A stretch of 64,000 nt of DNA from Fibrobacter succinogenes (GTDB lineage: Bacteria > Fibrobacterota > Fibrobacteria > Fibrobacterales > Fibrobacteraceae), in NCBI GenBank assembly GCA_902776765.1, contig CACYRP010000027.1, positions 1 to 64,000 on the forward strand, written 5' to 3'. Position numbers and translations under genes: made by a program. This document shows, piece after piece, positions 1-8,562 of the stretch (the first letter of the stretch is position 1; each line of letters begins with the position of its first letter). The notes below the pieces were generated by a model. It searched no databases and was not told where the DNA came from. It saw only the letters and a program-made list of their open reading frames with translations.

Positions 1-2
1 TC

Positions 3-80
3 CAGCGGCTTAACCTTGCTTGTCCACGAAGTATCCTGGTCGAGGCACTCGATAGACTAAAAGTTGCGTTCAATACATAG
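3..80 (+). CDS. 3' end of an unidentified gene (partial)
   Basis: Frame 3 is open from the window edge to a TAG at 78-80, giving 25 residues (ending RLKVAFNT). It stops 15 nt before a strong terminator, as a gene end would. Codons such as CGA, AGA, CTA and TGT are less usual in the neighbouring genes, so it could be the tail of a transferred gene such as a transposase, but no family can be called from so short a piece. It could also be chance open frame. Confidence 0.3.
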   Translation, partial: QRLNLACPRSILVEALDRLKVAFNT

Positions 81-95
81 GCTACGCACATCGAG

Positions 96-135
96 AAGCC
101 CCCAGGAAGCCTAGAATCCACCTGGGGGTTTCTTC
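96..135 (+). terminator. Rho-independent terminator
   Basis: An 11-bp stem (96-106 pairing with 121-131, core CCCCCAGG/CCTGGGGG, one G-T pair) with a 14-nt loop is followed by a T-rich tract. It ends whatever transcript enters the window from the left. Confidence 0.8.
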
Positions 136-184
136 TATTTTTAATATTCCTACAACACATATAGGATTAGAAACCAAAAATTTT

Positions 185-190
185 TATATT
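185..190 (+). promoter_or_regulatory. -10 box for the LysR gene
   Basis: TATATT followed by TACC lies 35 nt before the LysR-gene ATG. The same TATATT/TATCTT box recurs before many genes in this window (for example 15780, 17190, 20595, 28768). No convincing -35 hexamer is visible. Confidence 0.45.
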
Positions 191-225
191 TACCGTGTCA
201 CATCAATTTTAGGGATTAAAAAACC

Positions 226-1170
226 ATGACATTACAACAATTACGCTACGCCATCGGGATCTCTAAAGTCGGTTCCTTCAACAAGGCTGCCGAATCTTTA
301 TTCATTTCCCAGCCTTCCTTGACAACCGCCATCCACGACCTCGAAGACGAAATCGGCATCACGATTTTCAATCGCACGAGCCGCGGTGTGACACTCACGC
401 CCGAAGGCGAAGAATTCATCGCCCGTGCAAACGAACTTTACAACCACTACACTTCCGTTATCGAACGCTACAGCAAAGAAGAACAGAAGAAAAAGCGCTT
501 CGCCGTTTCAACGCAACACTACTCTTTCGCTGTCAAGTCTTTCGTGAACATGGTGAAAAAGTTCAACATCGATGACTACGAATTTGCCCTCCGCGAAACC
601 AAAACGAAAGAAGTCATCGACGATGTGACAAGCCTTCGCAGTGAAATCGGCATCATCTACTTGAGCGATTTTAACCGCAAGTACATCACCTATCTGCTGA
701 GAGAACACGATCTCGTTTTCCAGAAGTTGATTGATTGCAACGCATACGCTTACATGTGGAAGAACAATCCGCTCGCCAAGAAACCTTACGTCAATCTCGA
801 AGACCTTTCGGAATACCCGTGCCTTTCTTTTGAACAGGGCGAAAGCGGCAACTACTACTTCGCCGAAGAAATCTTAAGTACGAACGAATACCACAGAACC
901 ATCAAGGCGAACGATCGCGCCACCATGTTGAATTTGATGGTGGGCCTCAACGGTTACACGCTCTGCTCCGGCATCATCAGCGAAGAAATCAACGGCTCCG
1001 ATTACGTGGCCGTGCCCTTCAAGGACGCCAAGGGAGAAAATGACCGCAAGATGGAAATCGGCTACATCACCAAGAAGAACTTCATGCTCAGCACGATCTG
1101 CCGCATTTACATCCGCGAGATGGAAGAATACCTAAGCGCTTACACTTCTGAACATCGTTCGGAACAATAG
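226..1170 (+). CDS. LysR-family transcriptional regulator
   Basis: This 314-residue protein has the usual LysR length and layout. The N-terminal winged helix-turn-helix occupies about residues 1-60 (MTLQQLRYAIGISKVGSFNK, then the recognition helix around SQPSLTTAIHDLE and the wing at TLTPEGEEF). The effector-binding domain follows from about residue 90 to the end. The family usually binds a small-molecule co-inducer and controls itself or a nearby gene. No divergent partner is visible in the window, because only a gene tail and a terminator lie upstream, so the regulon and ligand are unknown. It ends in a strong terminator at 1177-1199 and forms a single-gene unit. Confidence 0.9.
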   Translation: MTLQQLRYAIGISKVGSFNKAAESLFISQPSLTTAIHDLEDEIGITIFNRTSRGVTLTPEGEEFIARANELYNHYTSVIERYSKEEQKKKRFAVSTQHYSFAVKSFVNMVKKFNIDDYEFALRETKTKEVIDDVTSLRSEIGIIYLSDFNRKYITYLLREHDLVFQKLIDCNAYAYMWKNNPLAKKPYVNLEDLSEYPCLSFEQGESGNYYFAEEILSTNEYHRTIKANDRATMLNLMVGLNGYTLCSGIISEEINGSDYVAVPFKDAKGENDRKMEIGYITKKNFMLSTICRIYIREMEEYLSAYTSEHRSEQ

Positions 1171-1176
1171 CATTAC

Positions 1177-1199
1177 CCCGGTTCTATGAACCGGGATTT
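1177..1199 (+). terminator. Rho-independent terminator after the LysR gene
   Basis: A perfect 8-bp stem (CCCGGTTC/GAACCGGG) with a TAT loop is followed by ATTTTCT. It sits only 15 nt before the tcdA start codon, so tcdA must have a promoter in or just after it. Confidence 0.85.
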
Positions 1200-1201
1200 T
1201 C

Positions 1202-1207
1202 TATAAT
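1202..1207 (+). promoter_or_regulatory. -10 box of tcdA implying a leaderless transcript
   Basis: A perfect TATAAT ends 6 nt before the tcdA ATG at 1214. The expected transcription start coincides with the A of the ATG. There is no Shine-Dalgarno sequence and no room for a leader after the upstream terminator. Confidence 0.55.
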
Positions 1208-1213
1208 TGTTTT

Positions 1214-2044
1214 ATGTCCCTTAGCTCTAGCATTTTCAACCGTACATCGCTCCTGCTCGGCGACGATGTCATGGAAAACATCTATAAAAAGCGAGTCATC
1301 ATTTTTGGACTCGGCGGTGTCGGTAGCTGGTGTGCCGAAAGCCTTATCCGTTCAGGAATACAAGAACTTGTTCTCGTTGATTCAGACCGAGTTTGCATCA
1401 CCAATGTAAACCGCCAACTGATGGCAACCCCCAAAACCGTTGGCCAAGTCAAAGTCGAAGTCCTCAAGAAACGCCTTCTCGAAATCAATCCGCACGCCAA
1501 AATTATCGCGCTGCAAGACATCTACGAAGCTGCGAATACTGAAAAATTTGAGCTAGACACATTCGACTACATCATCGACGCCATCGACAGCCTCGAAAAC
1601 AAGATGCAGTTGCTGTATCACGCATCCAAAACTAAAGCAACCGTATTTTCTTCGATGGGAGCCGCCCTCAAGATGGATCCCACACGAATCAAGGTCGCCG
1701 AATTCTGGAAAGTTTCCGGATGCCCTCTCGGACGCGCTCTCCGCGACAAGTTCAAGCGCAAAAAACTTTTCCCGAAAAAGAAAATCATGTGCGTCTATAG
1801 CGACGAACTCCTGAAAAATCGCGGGAAAAGCACCTCTTGCGGAACTGACGCTTGCATGTGCCCCAAAGTCCGTCACGAGCGTAGCGAAGCGGAACTTCAA
1901 AATGAAAACCTCGTCGATCACGAATGGTGCAGCACCAAGGCGCAAATCAACGGAACCATGGCGCACGCCACCGCCATTTTCGGATTCATGATTGCCGGCC
2001 TTGTGATGCAAGACATTTATCAAAAAGCAACATCGCAGCAATAA
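1214..2044 (+). CDS. tcdA: tRNA threonylcarbamoyladenosine dehydratase (TcdA)
   Basis: This E1-like enzyme of the ThiF/MoeB/HesA superfamily uses ATP to cyclise the t6A37 modification of tRNA to ct6A. The nucleotide-binding loop is GLGGVGSWCAESLIRSG at about residues 32-48, followed by the acidic strand LVLVDSDRVCITNVNRQL. Late cysteines (SCGTDACMCP) and the motif HEWCSTKAQINGTM are typical of the TcdA branch rather than ThiF. The length of 276 residues is normal. The stretch coded at 1868-1895 (RHERSEAELQ) resembles the dispersed GAGCGTAGCGAAG palindromic element and may be an in-frame insertion. The start is supported by a TATAAT box 6 nt upstream. Confidence 0.9.
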   Translation: MSLSSSIFNRTSLLLGDDVMENIYKKRVIIFGLGGVGSWCAESLIRSGIQELVLVDSDRVCITNVNRQLMATPKTVGQVKVEVLKKRLLEINPHAKIIALQDIYEAANTEKFELDTFDYIIDAIDSLENKMQLLYHASKTKATVFSSMGAALKMDPTRIKVAEFWKVSGCPLGRALRDKFKRKKLFPKKKIMCVYSDELLKNRGKSTSCGTDACMCPKVRHERSEAELQNENLVDHEWCSTKAQINGTMAHATAIFGFMIAGLVMQDIYQKATSQQ

Positions 2045-2090
2045 GAATTGTCTTCCTGGATTTGGATTCTATTCCGAAAACAGTATTAAC

Positions 2091-2120
2091 GTCATCCTGA
2101 ACATAGTGAAGGATCCAGTG
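2091..2120. repeat. Dispersed palindromic element, GTCATCCTGA...AAGGATCCAGTG type
   Basis: It begins GTCATCCTGA and ends GAAGGATCCAGTG. The same design is seen at 8358-8391 and, in the other orientation, at 61321-61348. Confidence 0.55.
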
Positions 2121-2274
2121 ATATTCTTACAACATTAACTGGATTCCGCTCCTACGAACCTAACTCTACTAGGGGGCTAAAGCCCCAAGTATCGTATATC
2201 GTCCTTTCAGTCCTCGGAATGACGAAAGCACTTGGCTATAGAAAAATTCTATAAAGCGCCCTAAAAACAAAGTA

Positions 2275-2304
2275 TTGGACAAACTCATAAACGCCTTCTA
2301 TATT
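2275..2304 (+). promoter_or_regulatory. Promoter of the DUF4418-ABC operon
   Basis: TTGGAC (2275-2280) and TATATT (2299-2304) are 18 bp apart. An AGGAGG ribosome binding site at 2323-2328 precedes the ATG at 2334. This is one of the few good -35 boxes in the window. Confidence 0.6.
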
Positions 2305-2333
2305 TGGCATCGAACAAAGACTAGGAGGCATTT

Positions 2334-2762
2334 ATGACAAACGGCATATTTTTTGGAACTATAACAGTTTTATTAGGCACCATCACTTCGTTACTCTCAT
2401 TCGTTTTGCTTCCTTTTTGCAAGCCTACGGAGGACTTCGTCATGCGATGCCATTACACCTCCATCACTGACGGATTCGTAGGCATCGCAATCGCTCTTGT
2501 CGGCATCGCTTACCTGTTGTTACCCAAAGCACAGAAAGCATTGTCATTTGTAGTAATCGGTCTGGGAGTTTTAACATCGCTCGTCCCCACAGTCATTGTT
2601 GGCGTTTGTTCGCACCCGCACATGCACTGTCATTCCATCTCGTCCCCAGTCCTTCAATTGATCGGTATCGCGATTGCACTTTTCGGAGTCGCAAACATCG
2701 CATTTTTGGCAAGTCGCAACTTTGAATCGGAGAATTTCACTAATGAAATATACAACGCTTAA
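2334..2762 (+). CDS. DUF4418-family membrane protein
   Basis: This small (142-residue) integral membrane protein has four predicted hydrophobic segments (about residues 5-30, 48-66, 72-95 and 106-128). The short loops carry CHYT and HCHS cysteine-histidine motifs typical of DUF4418. It has a consensus ribosome binding site. Its 3' end overlaps the following permease start by 20 nt. DUF4418 genes often lie beside MacB/LolC-type ABC exporters, as here, so it probably works with that transporter. Its molecular function is unknown, and the Cys/His pairs could bind a metal. Confidence 0.75.
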   Translation: MTNGIFFGTITVLLGTITSLLSFVLLPFCKPTEDFVMRCHYTSITDGFVGIAIALVGIAYLLLPKAQKALSFVVIGLGVLTSLVPTVIVGVCSHPHMHCHSISSPVLQLIGIAIALFGVANIAFLASRNFESENFTNEIYNA

Positions 2763-3933
2763 AATTATATATACCAATTTTTGGAGCCATCCTGTACGTA
2801 GCCTCGGCCTCGTGATTTTAACAGCCATCGCTTCGGCAACATTGCTTTCAGGTGTCATTTTTTCAAAAAGTCTTGACGCCGGATTCGAACAACTTTCGTC
2901 CCGCATGGGCGCCGATTTGCTTATCGTCCCATTCGGCAGCGAAGCTAAAAACCAGTCCGTTCTTTTGCAAGGCGACTTGAGCCACAAAACGCTCCCACGC
3001 GAAGTATTGGACTTCACCCGCAAACTTCCAGGAGTAAGCGCCGCATCACCACAATTCTACTTTACAACGCTCAGCGCCAGCTGCTGCGACAAAAAAGTGA
3101 ACATCATCGGTTTTGACCCCAAGACGGATTTTACCATCAAGCCATGGATCCGTAGAACCTACAAAAAAGACTTTGTTCCCGGTTCTGTCATCGTTGGTAA
3201 CGACATCAACATTGAAGAAGGCGGCTTCATCAAATTTTTCGGCAAGGAATTTATCGTTGTCGGAACGCTTGAACCGCTTGGCAACAAGTTGGACCAAGCC
3301 GTTTTTGCCGATGTCGAGACTATCGAAATTCTACGCAAGTCAGCCGCAGAAGTTGGATATAATTTCATCTCTGAAGGCGAACCCTCCGCAATTCTCGCCA
3401 ACCTTGAAAAAGATGCTGACTTCGAAAAAATTTCGCAAACGATTCACGAGCATTTCGACAACTTGCATGTCATTCCGCGCAAAAACATGTTCGATAGCGT
3501 TATAGCAACCGCAGGCTCTTTCAAAATTGCAGTCTGGATTATTTCTGGATTCTTCTTGCTCATCGTGATTGCCGTGGTCTATATTGCATTCTCGGTTTCG
3601 ACAAACGAACGCAAACGTGAATTTGCAACGCTCTTGGTTATCGGGGCTACACGCAAAAAGCTCACCAACATCGTTCTTGGAGAATCCTTGATCGCCAGCG
3701 GGAGCGGAGCCTTCGCCGGAACGCTATTTGGAACGGTCGCCATCATCTCATTCCGTTTTTTAATCCAAGAAAACTTGCAAATACCCTTTTCACTCCCTAA
3801 CGCATCAACCATTCTTTTAACGATTGTCGGAGCTTTGTTCATCCCCGCCATTGCTGGGATAGGAGCATCATACCACATCGCTAGAAAAGTCGGAAACATT
3901 GATGTTTACACCGCATTAAAGGAGGACGCTTAA
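2743..3933 (+). CDS. ABC transporter permease, FtsX/MacB type
   Basis: The chosen start is the ATG at 2743 (MKYTTLKIIYTNFWSHPVRS), which overlaps the DUF4418 stop and gives 396 residues. An upstream in-frame ATG at 2674 would code an unlikely soluble extension inside DUF4418. The protein has one N-terminal transmembrane helix (about residues 18-38), a large periplasmic domain of about 220 residues, then three C-terminal helices, the standard FtsX/MacB layout. The periplasmic part contains a vicinal cysteine pair (SASCCDKK). With the ATPase it should form a type VII mechanotransmission ABC complex. The substrate is unknown. Confidence 0.88.
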   Translation: MKYTTLKIIYTNFWSHPVRSLGLVILTAIASATLLSGVIFSKSLDAGFEQLSSRMGADLLIVPFGSEAKNQSVLLQGDLSHKTLPREVLDFTRKLPGVSAASPQFYFTTLSASCCDKKVNIIGFDPKTDFTIKPWIRRTYKKDFVPGSVIVGNDINIEEGGFIKFFGKEFIVVGTLEPLGNKLDQAVFADVETIEILRKSAAEVGYNFISEGEPSAILANLEKDADFEKISQTIHEHFDNLHVIPRKNMFDSVIATAGSFKIAVWIISGFFLLIVIAVVYIAFSVSTNERKREFATLLVIGATRKKLTNIVLGESLIASGSGAFAGTLFGTVAIISFRFLIQENLQIPFSLPNASTILLTIVGALFIPAIAGIGASYHIARKVGNIDVYTALKEDA

Positions 3934-4616
3934 TGATACTTAATGGAAACAACATAACAAAACAATATATACGACGTGGCGAAAAATTTAATGCGGTCAA
4001 CAACGCTGATTTCTTCGCTTGGTCAGGGGATTTCACCGTCATCTTCGGAGAATCCGGAAGTGGCAAGAGTACACTCTTGAATGCACTCGCAGGCGTTACC
4101 GCACCGACATCAGGAAACATCGAAATTGACGGACAGCCACTCTTTAAATTAAACGACGAAGACCTCGCCCGTTTACGCAACGAACGCATCGGTTACATTC
4201 CGCAAAATGCAGCAAGCCTTTCTGCATTTACCGTTGCCGAAAACATCACTTTGACTTCGACCTTGTACAACAAGAAAATCGACAAGGAACATATCAAAGC
4301 GCTATTGAACAAGCTTGGCATTGCGCACCTCGCCAATGAACACCCGCAAAATCTTTCCGGTGGTGAATTGCGCCGCGTCGCAATCGCTCGTGCTCTCGCC
4401 AACAAGCCGGACTTGATTATTGCCGACGAACCGACAAGCAATCTCGACGAAGAAAACAGCCGCAAGGTTTACAGCCTTTTCGCAAGGCTTGCGCGGACAG
4501 GAGTTGCCGTCGTCATTGCCACGCACGATAAAAACGCATTCGGTTACAGCAATCGCATTTACCACATGAAATCAGGCGCGCTCGTGCCCGACATTGGAGA
4601 ATACGGCAATCTGTAA
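3933..4616 (+). CDS. ABC transporter ATP-binding protein (MacB/LolD type)
   Basis: This 227-residue ATPase overlaps the permease stop by one base (TAATG) behind an AAAGGAGG site. Walker A is GESGSGKST (about residue 35), the Q-loop is YIPQNAASLSAF, the signature is LSGGELRRVAIARAL, Walker B is LIIADEPTSNLD, and the switch histidine is in IATHD. It is a canonical, intact nucleotide-binding subunit that works with the preceding permease and probably DUF4418. Confidence 0.92.
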   Translation: MILNGNNITKQYIRRGEKFNAVNNADFFAWSGDFTVIFGESGSGKSTLLNALAGVTAPTSGNIEIDGQPLFKLNDEDLARLRNERIGYIPQNAASLSAFTVAENITLTSTLYNKKIDKEHIKALLNKLGIAHLANEHPQNLSGGELRRVAIARALANKPDLIIADEPTSNLDEENSRKVYSLFARLARTGVAVVIATHDKNAFGYSNRIYHMKSGALVPDIGEYGNL

Positions 4617-4648
4617 AATTTCTATTTTTACTATCGTTAAAACAAACA

Positions 4649-4680
4649 TGTCATTCCCGCCATCGCGCGGGAATCTCCTT
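4649..4680. repeat. Dispersed palindromic element, TGTCATTCCCGC type
   Basis: An 8-bp perfect stem ATTCCCGC/GCGGGAAT (4653-4660 with 4667-4674) is flanked by TGTC and CTCCTT. It fills most of the gap between the ABC operon and the symporter. Confidence 0.6.
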
Positions 4681-4691
4681 TTTTAGCAATT

Positions 4692-6113
4692 ATGAAACTT
4701 CTCATCATCTACTTTCTCGTCCTTGGATTCATTTGCATCCGCGACTTGTTCAAGGTCAAGAATTTCGACGATTATGTTGTTGCAGGTCGTAAGCAAAGCA
4801 GCCCATTCGTTTTCATGAGCCTCATGGCCACTGTTCTTGGGGCATCTGCAACAGTGGGCATTGCCGCACGCGCCGAAAGCATCGGCTTCGCCGCATTCTG
4901 GTGGCTTGGCGTTGGTGCAATCGGTTTCTGGTTCCAGGCTGCATTCCTGAGCAAGCCCGTTCACGATCTTGATGTGAGAACGCTCCCTGAAATTGCAGAG
5001 AAGACCGTCGGGAAAACAGGGCGAAAACTTGTCGCATTTATCATCGCTATTTCGTGGATTGGGATTATCGCAGCGCAGTTCGCTGCCGTCGCAGGATTCA
5101 TCGGACTTGTGCTAGGGCATGATGCAGGCACGCAATCGGTTTTGATTACCGCAGTCATCGTGATTGTCTATACGCTATTGGGCGGGCAACTTTCTGTTGT
5201 CCGTACCGATGCACTGCAATTCGGAATTTTGACACTTGGATTTTTCGCCGCCGCTATTTATCTGTTCGGCGGATTTTCCGGTGCGGAAAATGCGGTACTC
5301 CAAACTGTGCAAAACATCGTTGACGGAGCAGCCGCAATTGCGAATGGAACTGCCGCGCATTCCGCAGGCCTTGCGACATTCGGAGACTTTTCGCTGTTAA
5401 ACGAAAAATTCGGATTCGCCGATTTAGCGATAATGCTATTCACCATCGGCGGCGCGTACTTCCTCGGCCCTGACGTGATTTCGAGAAACCTCGTTGCCAA
5501 AGATTCTTCATCTGCACGCAGGGCTGTTGTTGCCGGTAGTTTCGCCATACTCGTCTTTAGCGTGGTAATCGTTTTGCTTGGCATGTGGGCAGCCACTTAC
5601 GCCCCGAATGCCACAGGCACCAGCGTGAATCCTTTGTTCCGCCTCGCCTCCGGCGTGCTCCCGCTTCCACTTGCTGCCCTCCTATCCGTTGGACTTTTAT
5701 CGGCCCTGCTTTCGTCGGCAGACACATGCCTTATCAATTCCGCCGCCATTTTCGGAAGCGACATTCTAAACACGCGCCGCATTTCCATCGTGCGATTGCT
5801 CGTTGTCGCTATCGGCATCATCGCTACATTCCTCGCGCTCCAAGGCAAAGACATCATCGGGCTTTTAACAATGGCGTATTCCGTCTACACGCCGGGAATC
5901 GTCGCCCCGCTTGCAGTCGCCATCATCGCGCACAAAAAATTCAACATCAAAAAATCGCTTTGGTACGCCGGCGTGATTATCGGCGGACTCTTCGGGCTCA
6001 TCCCAGCAATCCTCGCCTCTACCGCAAAAATCCAAAGCCCTGCTTACTTGCCGCTTGTCGGAATTGCAATATCGCTAGTGTTCGCGCTGGCGAGCTTAAG
6101 AAAGAAATCCTAA
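4692..6113 (+). CDS. Sodium:solute symporter family protein
   Basis: This 473-residue protein is almost entirely hydrophobic with about 12-13 membrane helices and the fold order of the SSS family. The early segment FDDYVVAGRKQSSPFVFMSL matches the family's conserved region after the first helix, and the LLSALLSSADTCLINSAAIF segment matches the SSADT region that lines the sodium site. The substrate cannot be read from the sequence. It has no good Shine-Dalgarno sequence and appears to be a single gene that converges on glnN. Confidence 0.85.
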   Translation: MKLLIIYFLVLGFICIRDLFKVKNFDDYVVAGRKQSSPFVFMSLMATVLGASATVGIAARAESIGFAAFWWLGVGAIGFWFQAAFLSKPVHDLDVRTLPEIAEKTVGKTGRKLVAFIIAISWIGIIAAQFAAVAGFIGLVLGHDAGTQSVLITAVIVIVYTLLGGQLSVVRTDALQFGILTLGFFAAAIYLFGGFSGAENAVLQTVQNIVDGAAAIANGTAAHSAGLATFGDFSLLNEKFGFADLAIMLFTIGGAYFLGPDVISRNLVAKDSSSARRAVVAGSFAILVFSVVIVLLGMWAATYAPNATGTSVNPLFRLASGVLPLPLAALLSVGLLSALLSSADTCLINSAAIFGSDILNTRRISIVRLLVVAIGIIATFLALQGKDIIGLLTMAYSVYTPGIVAPLAVAIIAHKKFNIKKSLWYAGVIIGGLFGLIPAILASTAKIQSPAYLPLVGIAISLVFALASLRKKS

Positions 6114-6146
6114 AGGGAGATGCCCGATCGGTGTCGGGCATGACAT
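6112..6146. repeat. Dispersed palindromic element, GGAGATGCCCG...CGGGCATGACA type
   Basis: The 8-bp stem ATGCCCGA/TCGGGCAT is flanked by AAAGGGAG and GACA. Near-identical copies are at 60380-60412 and, inverted, at 13392-13425. Confidence 0.65.
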
Positions 6147-6178
6147 AAAAAAGTCGCGAGGCATTCCCGCGACTTTCC
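6145..6178 (-). terminator. Terminator of glnN, possibly bidirectional
   Basis: The 8-bp stem AAGTCGCG (6151-6158) pairs with CGCGACTT (6168-6175). On the minus strand it is followed by a six-T run, so it fits the end of glnN. On the plus strand only TTT follows, but it may also stop the symporter transcript. Confidence 0.8.
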
Positions 6179-6206
6179 CTGTCTACTTCTAACTTCCTAC
6201 TGTCTA

Positions 6207-8324
6207 CTAGTATATAAACAGCATCTCCCTGTACTTCGGCAAAGGCCAAAGTTCGTCAGAGACAAGCTTTTCCAAGCCATCGACTTCCTTGCGGAGCGCA
6301 GCAATTGCATCAACGATGCCTTCATGGAGTCCGCCAAGAGCGTTTTCCATCACATCGATTGCAGCCGTCAAACGAGTCAAGCCTTCGCCAAGAGATTTTG
6401 CGTAACCGTCAAGGCCTGGGAATCCCTGGTTCAAAGCCATTTCGTTTGTCTTGAGTGCATTGGAGTAAGCTTCGACAACCTTCGGCAAGATGATATTCTT
6501 TGCCATATCGCGAGCGATTTCACCTTCGATATGGATGCGCTTGTGGTAATCTTCCACATTCACTTCGTAACGAGAAACCATTTCGGCACGGTTCATCACG
6601 CCATACTTTTCGAAGAGGGCAATATTTTCTTCCTTCGTCAAAGCCTTGAGCGCTTCCATCGAAGTGCGGATATTCGGGAGGCCACGCTTTTCGGCTTCCT
6701 TTACCCATTCTTCCGTATAGCCATTTCCGTTGTACAAAATGCGCTTGTGTTCCTTCACGATTTTTTGCAAGATCTTTTGCAAGCCCGTGTGGAAATTCTT
6801 ATCGTCAAGCTTTTCAAGTTGTTCAGCAATCATATCGAAAGCTTCAGCAACAATCGTATTTAGAACAACATTTGGTTCAGAGCAGCTTTGGCTAGAACCC
6901 GGTGCGCGGAATTCAAACTTGTTGCCCGTAAATGCAAACGGCGAAGTTCTGTTGCGGTCCGTAGCATCACGCGGGAGCGGCGGAAGCGTATCAGAACCAA
7001 GCTTCATAGCACCAGCCTGCTTGCTGGACTTCGGCACGCCTTGTTCGAGCTGTTCAATCACGTCCGTGAGCTGATCGCCAAGGTAAATGGAGATAATCGC
7101 CGGAGGAGCTTCGTGAGCGCCAAGACGATGATCGTTACCAGCACCAGCGCAAGTCATACGGAGCAAATCAGCATGCGTATCGACTGCATACATGATGGCA
7201 CAAATTGCAGTGAGGAACACGGCATTTTGATGCGGGTCCTTACCCGGATTGAGCAAATTGCCCTTGCCGTAAGAAAGGCTCCAGTTGTTGTGCTTGCCAG
7301 AACCGTTCACGCCAGCAAAGGGCTTTTCGTGCAACAGGCAAACGAGACCATAGCGGTCAGCCACATTGCGGAGCGTTTCCATCACAAGCATGTTGTGGTC
7401 GCAAGCGAGGTTCACTTCTTCAAAGAGCGGGGCAAGTTCGAACTGAGCCGGAGCCACTTCATTGTGTCGAGTCTTTGCCGGGATGCCAAGCTTCCACAGT
7501 TCCTTTTCCACATCGTTCATAAAATTCAAGATGCGGCTCGGGATGCTACCGAAGTAATGGTCATTCATTTGTTGGTGCTTTGCTGGAGTAGCACCAAAAA
7601 TAGTGCGGCCGGCCTGATACAAATCCGGGCGTTGCAGATAAAATCTCTTATCGATCAGGAAGTATTCCTGTTCGGCGCCGAGCGTAACGGTCGTCTTTTT
7701 CGGACCGGCCTTGAAGCAAGTCATAAGGCGGCGAGTCGACTTGGAAAGAGCCTGCAAGCTGCGGAGGAGCGGAGTCTTCTTGTCAAGAGCTTCACCCGTG
7801 TAGCTGCAAAAAGCCGTCGGGATGCAGAGCGTAGCGCCATTGCCGTGACGCTTGATAAATGCCGGGCTTGTCGGGTCCCAAGCGGTATAGCCGCGGGCTT
7901 CGAACGTAGAACGAAGTCCGCCACTCGGGAAGCTCGAAGCGTCCGGTTCGCCGACAATCAAGTTCTTGCCGCTGAACGTCATGATAGCCTTGCAGCCAGA
8001 CGGTTCAAGGAAAGAATCGTGCTTTTCAGCAGTAGAACCGGTCAAAGGCTGGAACCAATGCGTAAAGTGCGTTGCGCCGCGATCCATCGCCCAGCGCTTC
8101 ATAGCATGCGCGACATCGCCAGCAATACTCGGGTCAAGTGCAACACCTTCGTCGATTGTTGCGAGAAGCTTTTCGCAAATGTCTTTCGGGAGGTAGATGC
8201 GCATGGCATCGGCATTGAAAACGTCTTCGCCATAGAAATCGACGTTCGCAGGAGCGGCAGGCAACACGGCGCTCACCGGAGCGGTCGCGATATCGTAGAT
8301 GGCTTTGTTACGACTACTATTCAT
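6207..8324 (-). CDS. glnN: Glutamine synthetase type III
   Basis: It makes glutamine from glutamate, ammonia and ATP. The length (705 residues from the chosen start MNSSRNKAIYDIA) is typical of the large GSIII class and well above GSI/GSII. Visible motifs are GAEQEYFLID (metal-binding glutamates), NGSGKHNNWSLSYG, and the late segment NRTSPFAFTGNKFEFRAPGS. The ATG at 8324 is preferred over the in-frame ATG at 8363, because the extra 13 codons would run into a dispersed palindromic repeat (8358-8391). The gene is divergent from a sigma-54-type activator at 8619, which is a likely regulator. A strong terminator follows at 6145-6178. Confidence 0.95.
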   Translation of the reverse strand: MNSSRNKAIYDIATAPVSAVLPAAPANVDFYGEDVFNADAMRIYLPKDICEKLLATIDEGVALDPSIAGDVAHAMKRWAMDRGATHFTHWFQPLTGSTAEKHDSFLEPSGCKAIMTFSGKNLIVGEPDASSFPSGGLRSTFEARGYTAWDPTSPAFIKRHGNGATLCIPTAFCSYTGEALDKKTPLLRSLQALSKSTRRLMTCFKAGPKKTTVTLGAEQEYFLIDKRFYLQRPDLYQAGRTIFGATPAKHQQMNDHYFGSIPSRILNFMNDVEKELWKLGIPAKTRHNEVAPAQFELAPLFEEVNLACDHNMLVMETLRNVADRYGLVCLLHEKPFAGVNGSGKHNNWSLSYGKGNLLNPGKDPHQNAVFLTAICAIMYAVDTHADLLRMTCAGAGNDHRLGAHEAPPAIISIYLGDQLTDVIEQLEQGVPKSSKQAGAMKLGSDTLPPLPRDATDRNRTSPFAFTGNKFEFRAPGSSQSCSEPNVVLNTIVAEAFDMIAEQLEKLDDKNFHTGLQKILQKIVKEHKRILYNGNGYTEEWVKEAEKRGLPNIRTSMEALKALTKEENIALFEKYGVMNRAEMVSRYEVNVEDYHKRIHIEGEIARDMAKNIILPKVVEAYSNALKTNEMALNQGFPGLDGYAKSLGEGLTRLTAAIDVMENALGGLHEGIVDAIAALRKEVDGLEKLVSDELWPLPKYREMLFIY

Positions 8325-8357
8325 GTTTTTTCCAGTCTTTTTAAAGTGATTACTTAA

Positions 8358-8391
8358 CGTCATGCTGAGTGAAACGAAGCATCCAGTGACA
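8358..8391. repeat. Dispersed palindromic element in the glnN leader
   Basis: GTCATGCTGAGTG...AAGCATCCAGTGAC is the same design as 2091-2120 with a compensated change (CCTGA/GGATC becomes GCTGA/GCATC on both arms). It lies in the probable 5' leader of glnN. Confidence 0.55.
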
Positions 8392-8469
8392 TTTTACTTA
8401 AGCACACAGAAAATTAGCAACCCAAAACACGCTTTGCATTGAAAAAATCGCCTATTTTTTGCCCGTTTC

Positions 8470-8514
8470 ATTACATTTTTGTAAAATTAATTCAGTTTAT
8501 TACATTTTTGTAAA
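8470..8514. promoter_or_regulatory. Paired palindromic operator between glnN and its divergent regulator
   Basis: The 16-bp sequence ATTACATTTTTGTAAA occurs twice, exactly, at 8470-8485 and 8499-8514. Each copy contains the inverted repeat TTACA-N4-TGTAA. The copies are 29 bp apart, close to three helical turns, so two dimers could bind the same face. The right copy is centred about 40 bp upstream of the predicted start of the regulator gene. Binding protein unknown. Confidence 0.65.
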
Positions 8515-8531
8515 GCAGATGACAAAATATT

Positions 8532-8540
8532 TGCTATATT
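8532..8540 (+). promoter_or_regulatory. Extended -10 promoter of the sigma-54-type activator gene
   Basis: TGCTATATT matches the extended -10 pattern TGnTATAAT. No -35 box is needed in such promoters, and the paired operator ends 18 bp upstream. The predicted start (about 8547) gives a leader of roughly 70 nt. Confidence 0.5.
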
Positions 8541-8562
8541 AAACCCGTTCATCTCTCCTAGA

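Larger units (their letters stand above)
2045..2333. other. 289-bp intergenic region with repeat, hairpin and promoter
   Basis: It holds a dispersed palindromic element (2091-2120), a small perfect hairpin GGGGCT-AA-AGCCCC at 2173-2186, and the promoter of the DUF4418 operon at its right end. I see no gene in it. Confidence 0.6.

Noticed and set aside
1-135. End of a structured RNA such as tmRNA or RNase P RNA
   Set aside because: The conserved 3' ends of these RNAs (for example a T-loop and CCA end) are not present. A gene tail plus terminator is simpler.
6888-8357. Long open frame (489 codons) on the plus strand opposite glnN
   Set aside because: It is exactly antisense to a complete, conserved glutamine synthetase. 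Its translation is rich in Arg/His/Ser and matches no family. Strong codon bias of glnN keeps the opposite frame open.
8325-8470. Sigma-54 (-24/-12) promoter for glnN
   Set aside because: No GG-N10-GC arrangement with the expected flanks was found on the minus strand, so control of glnN by the neighbouring activator remains unproven.
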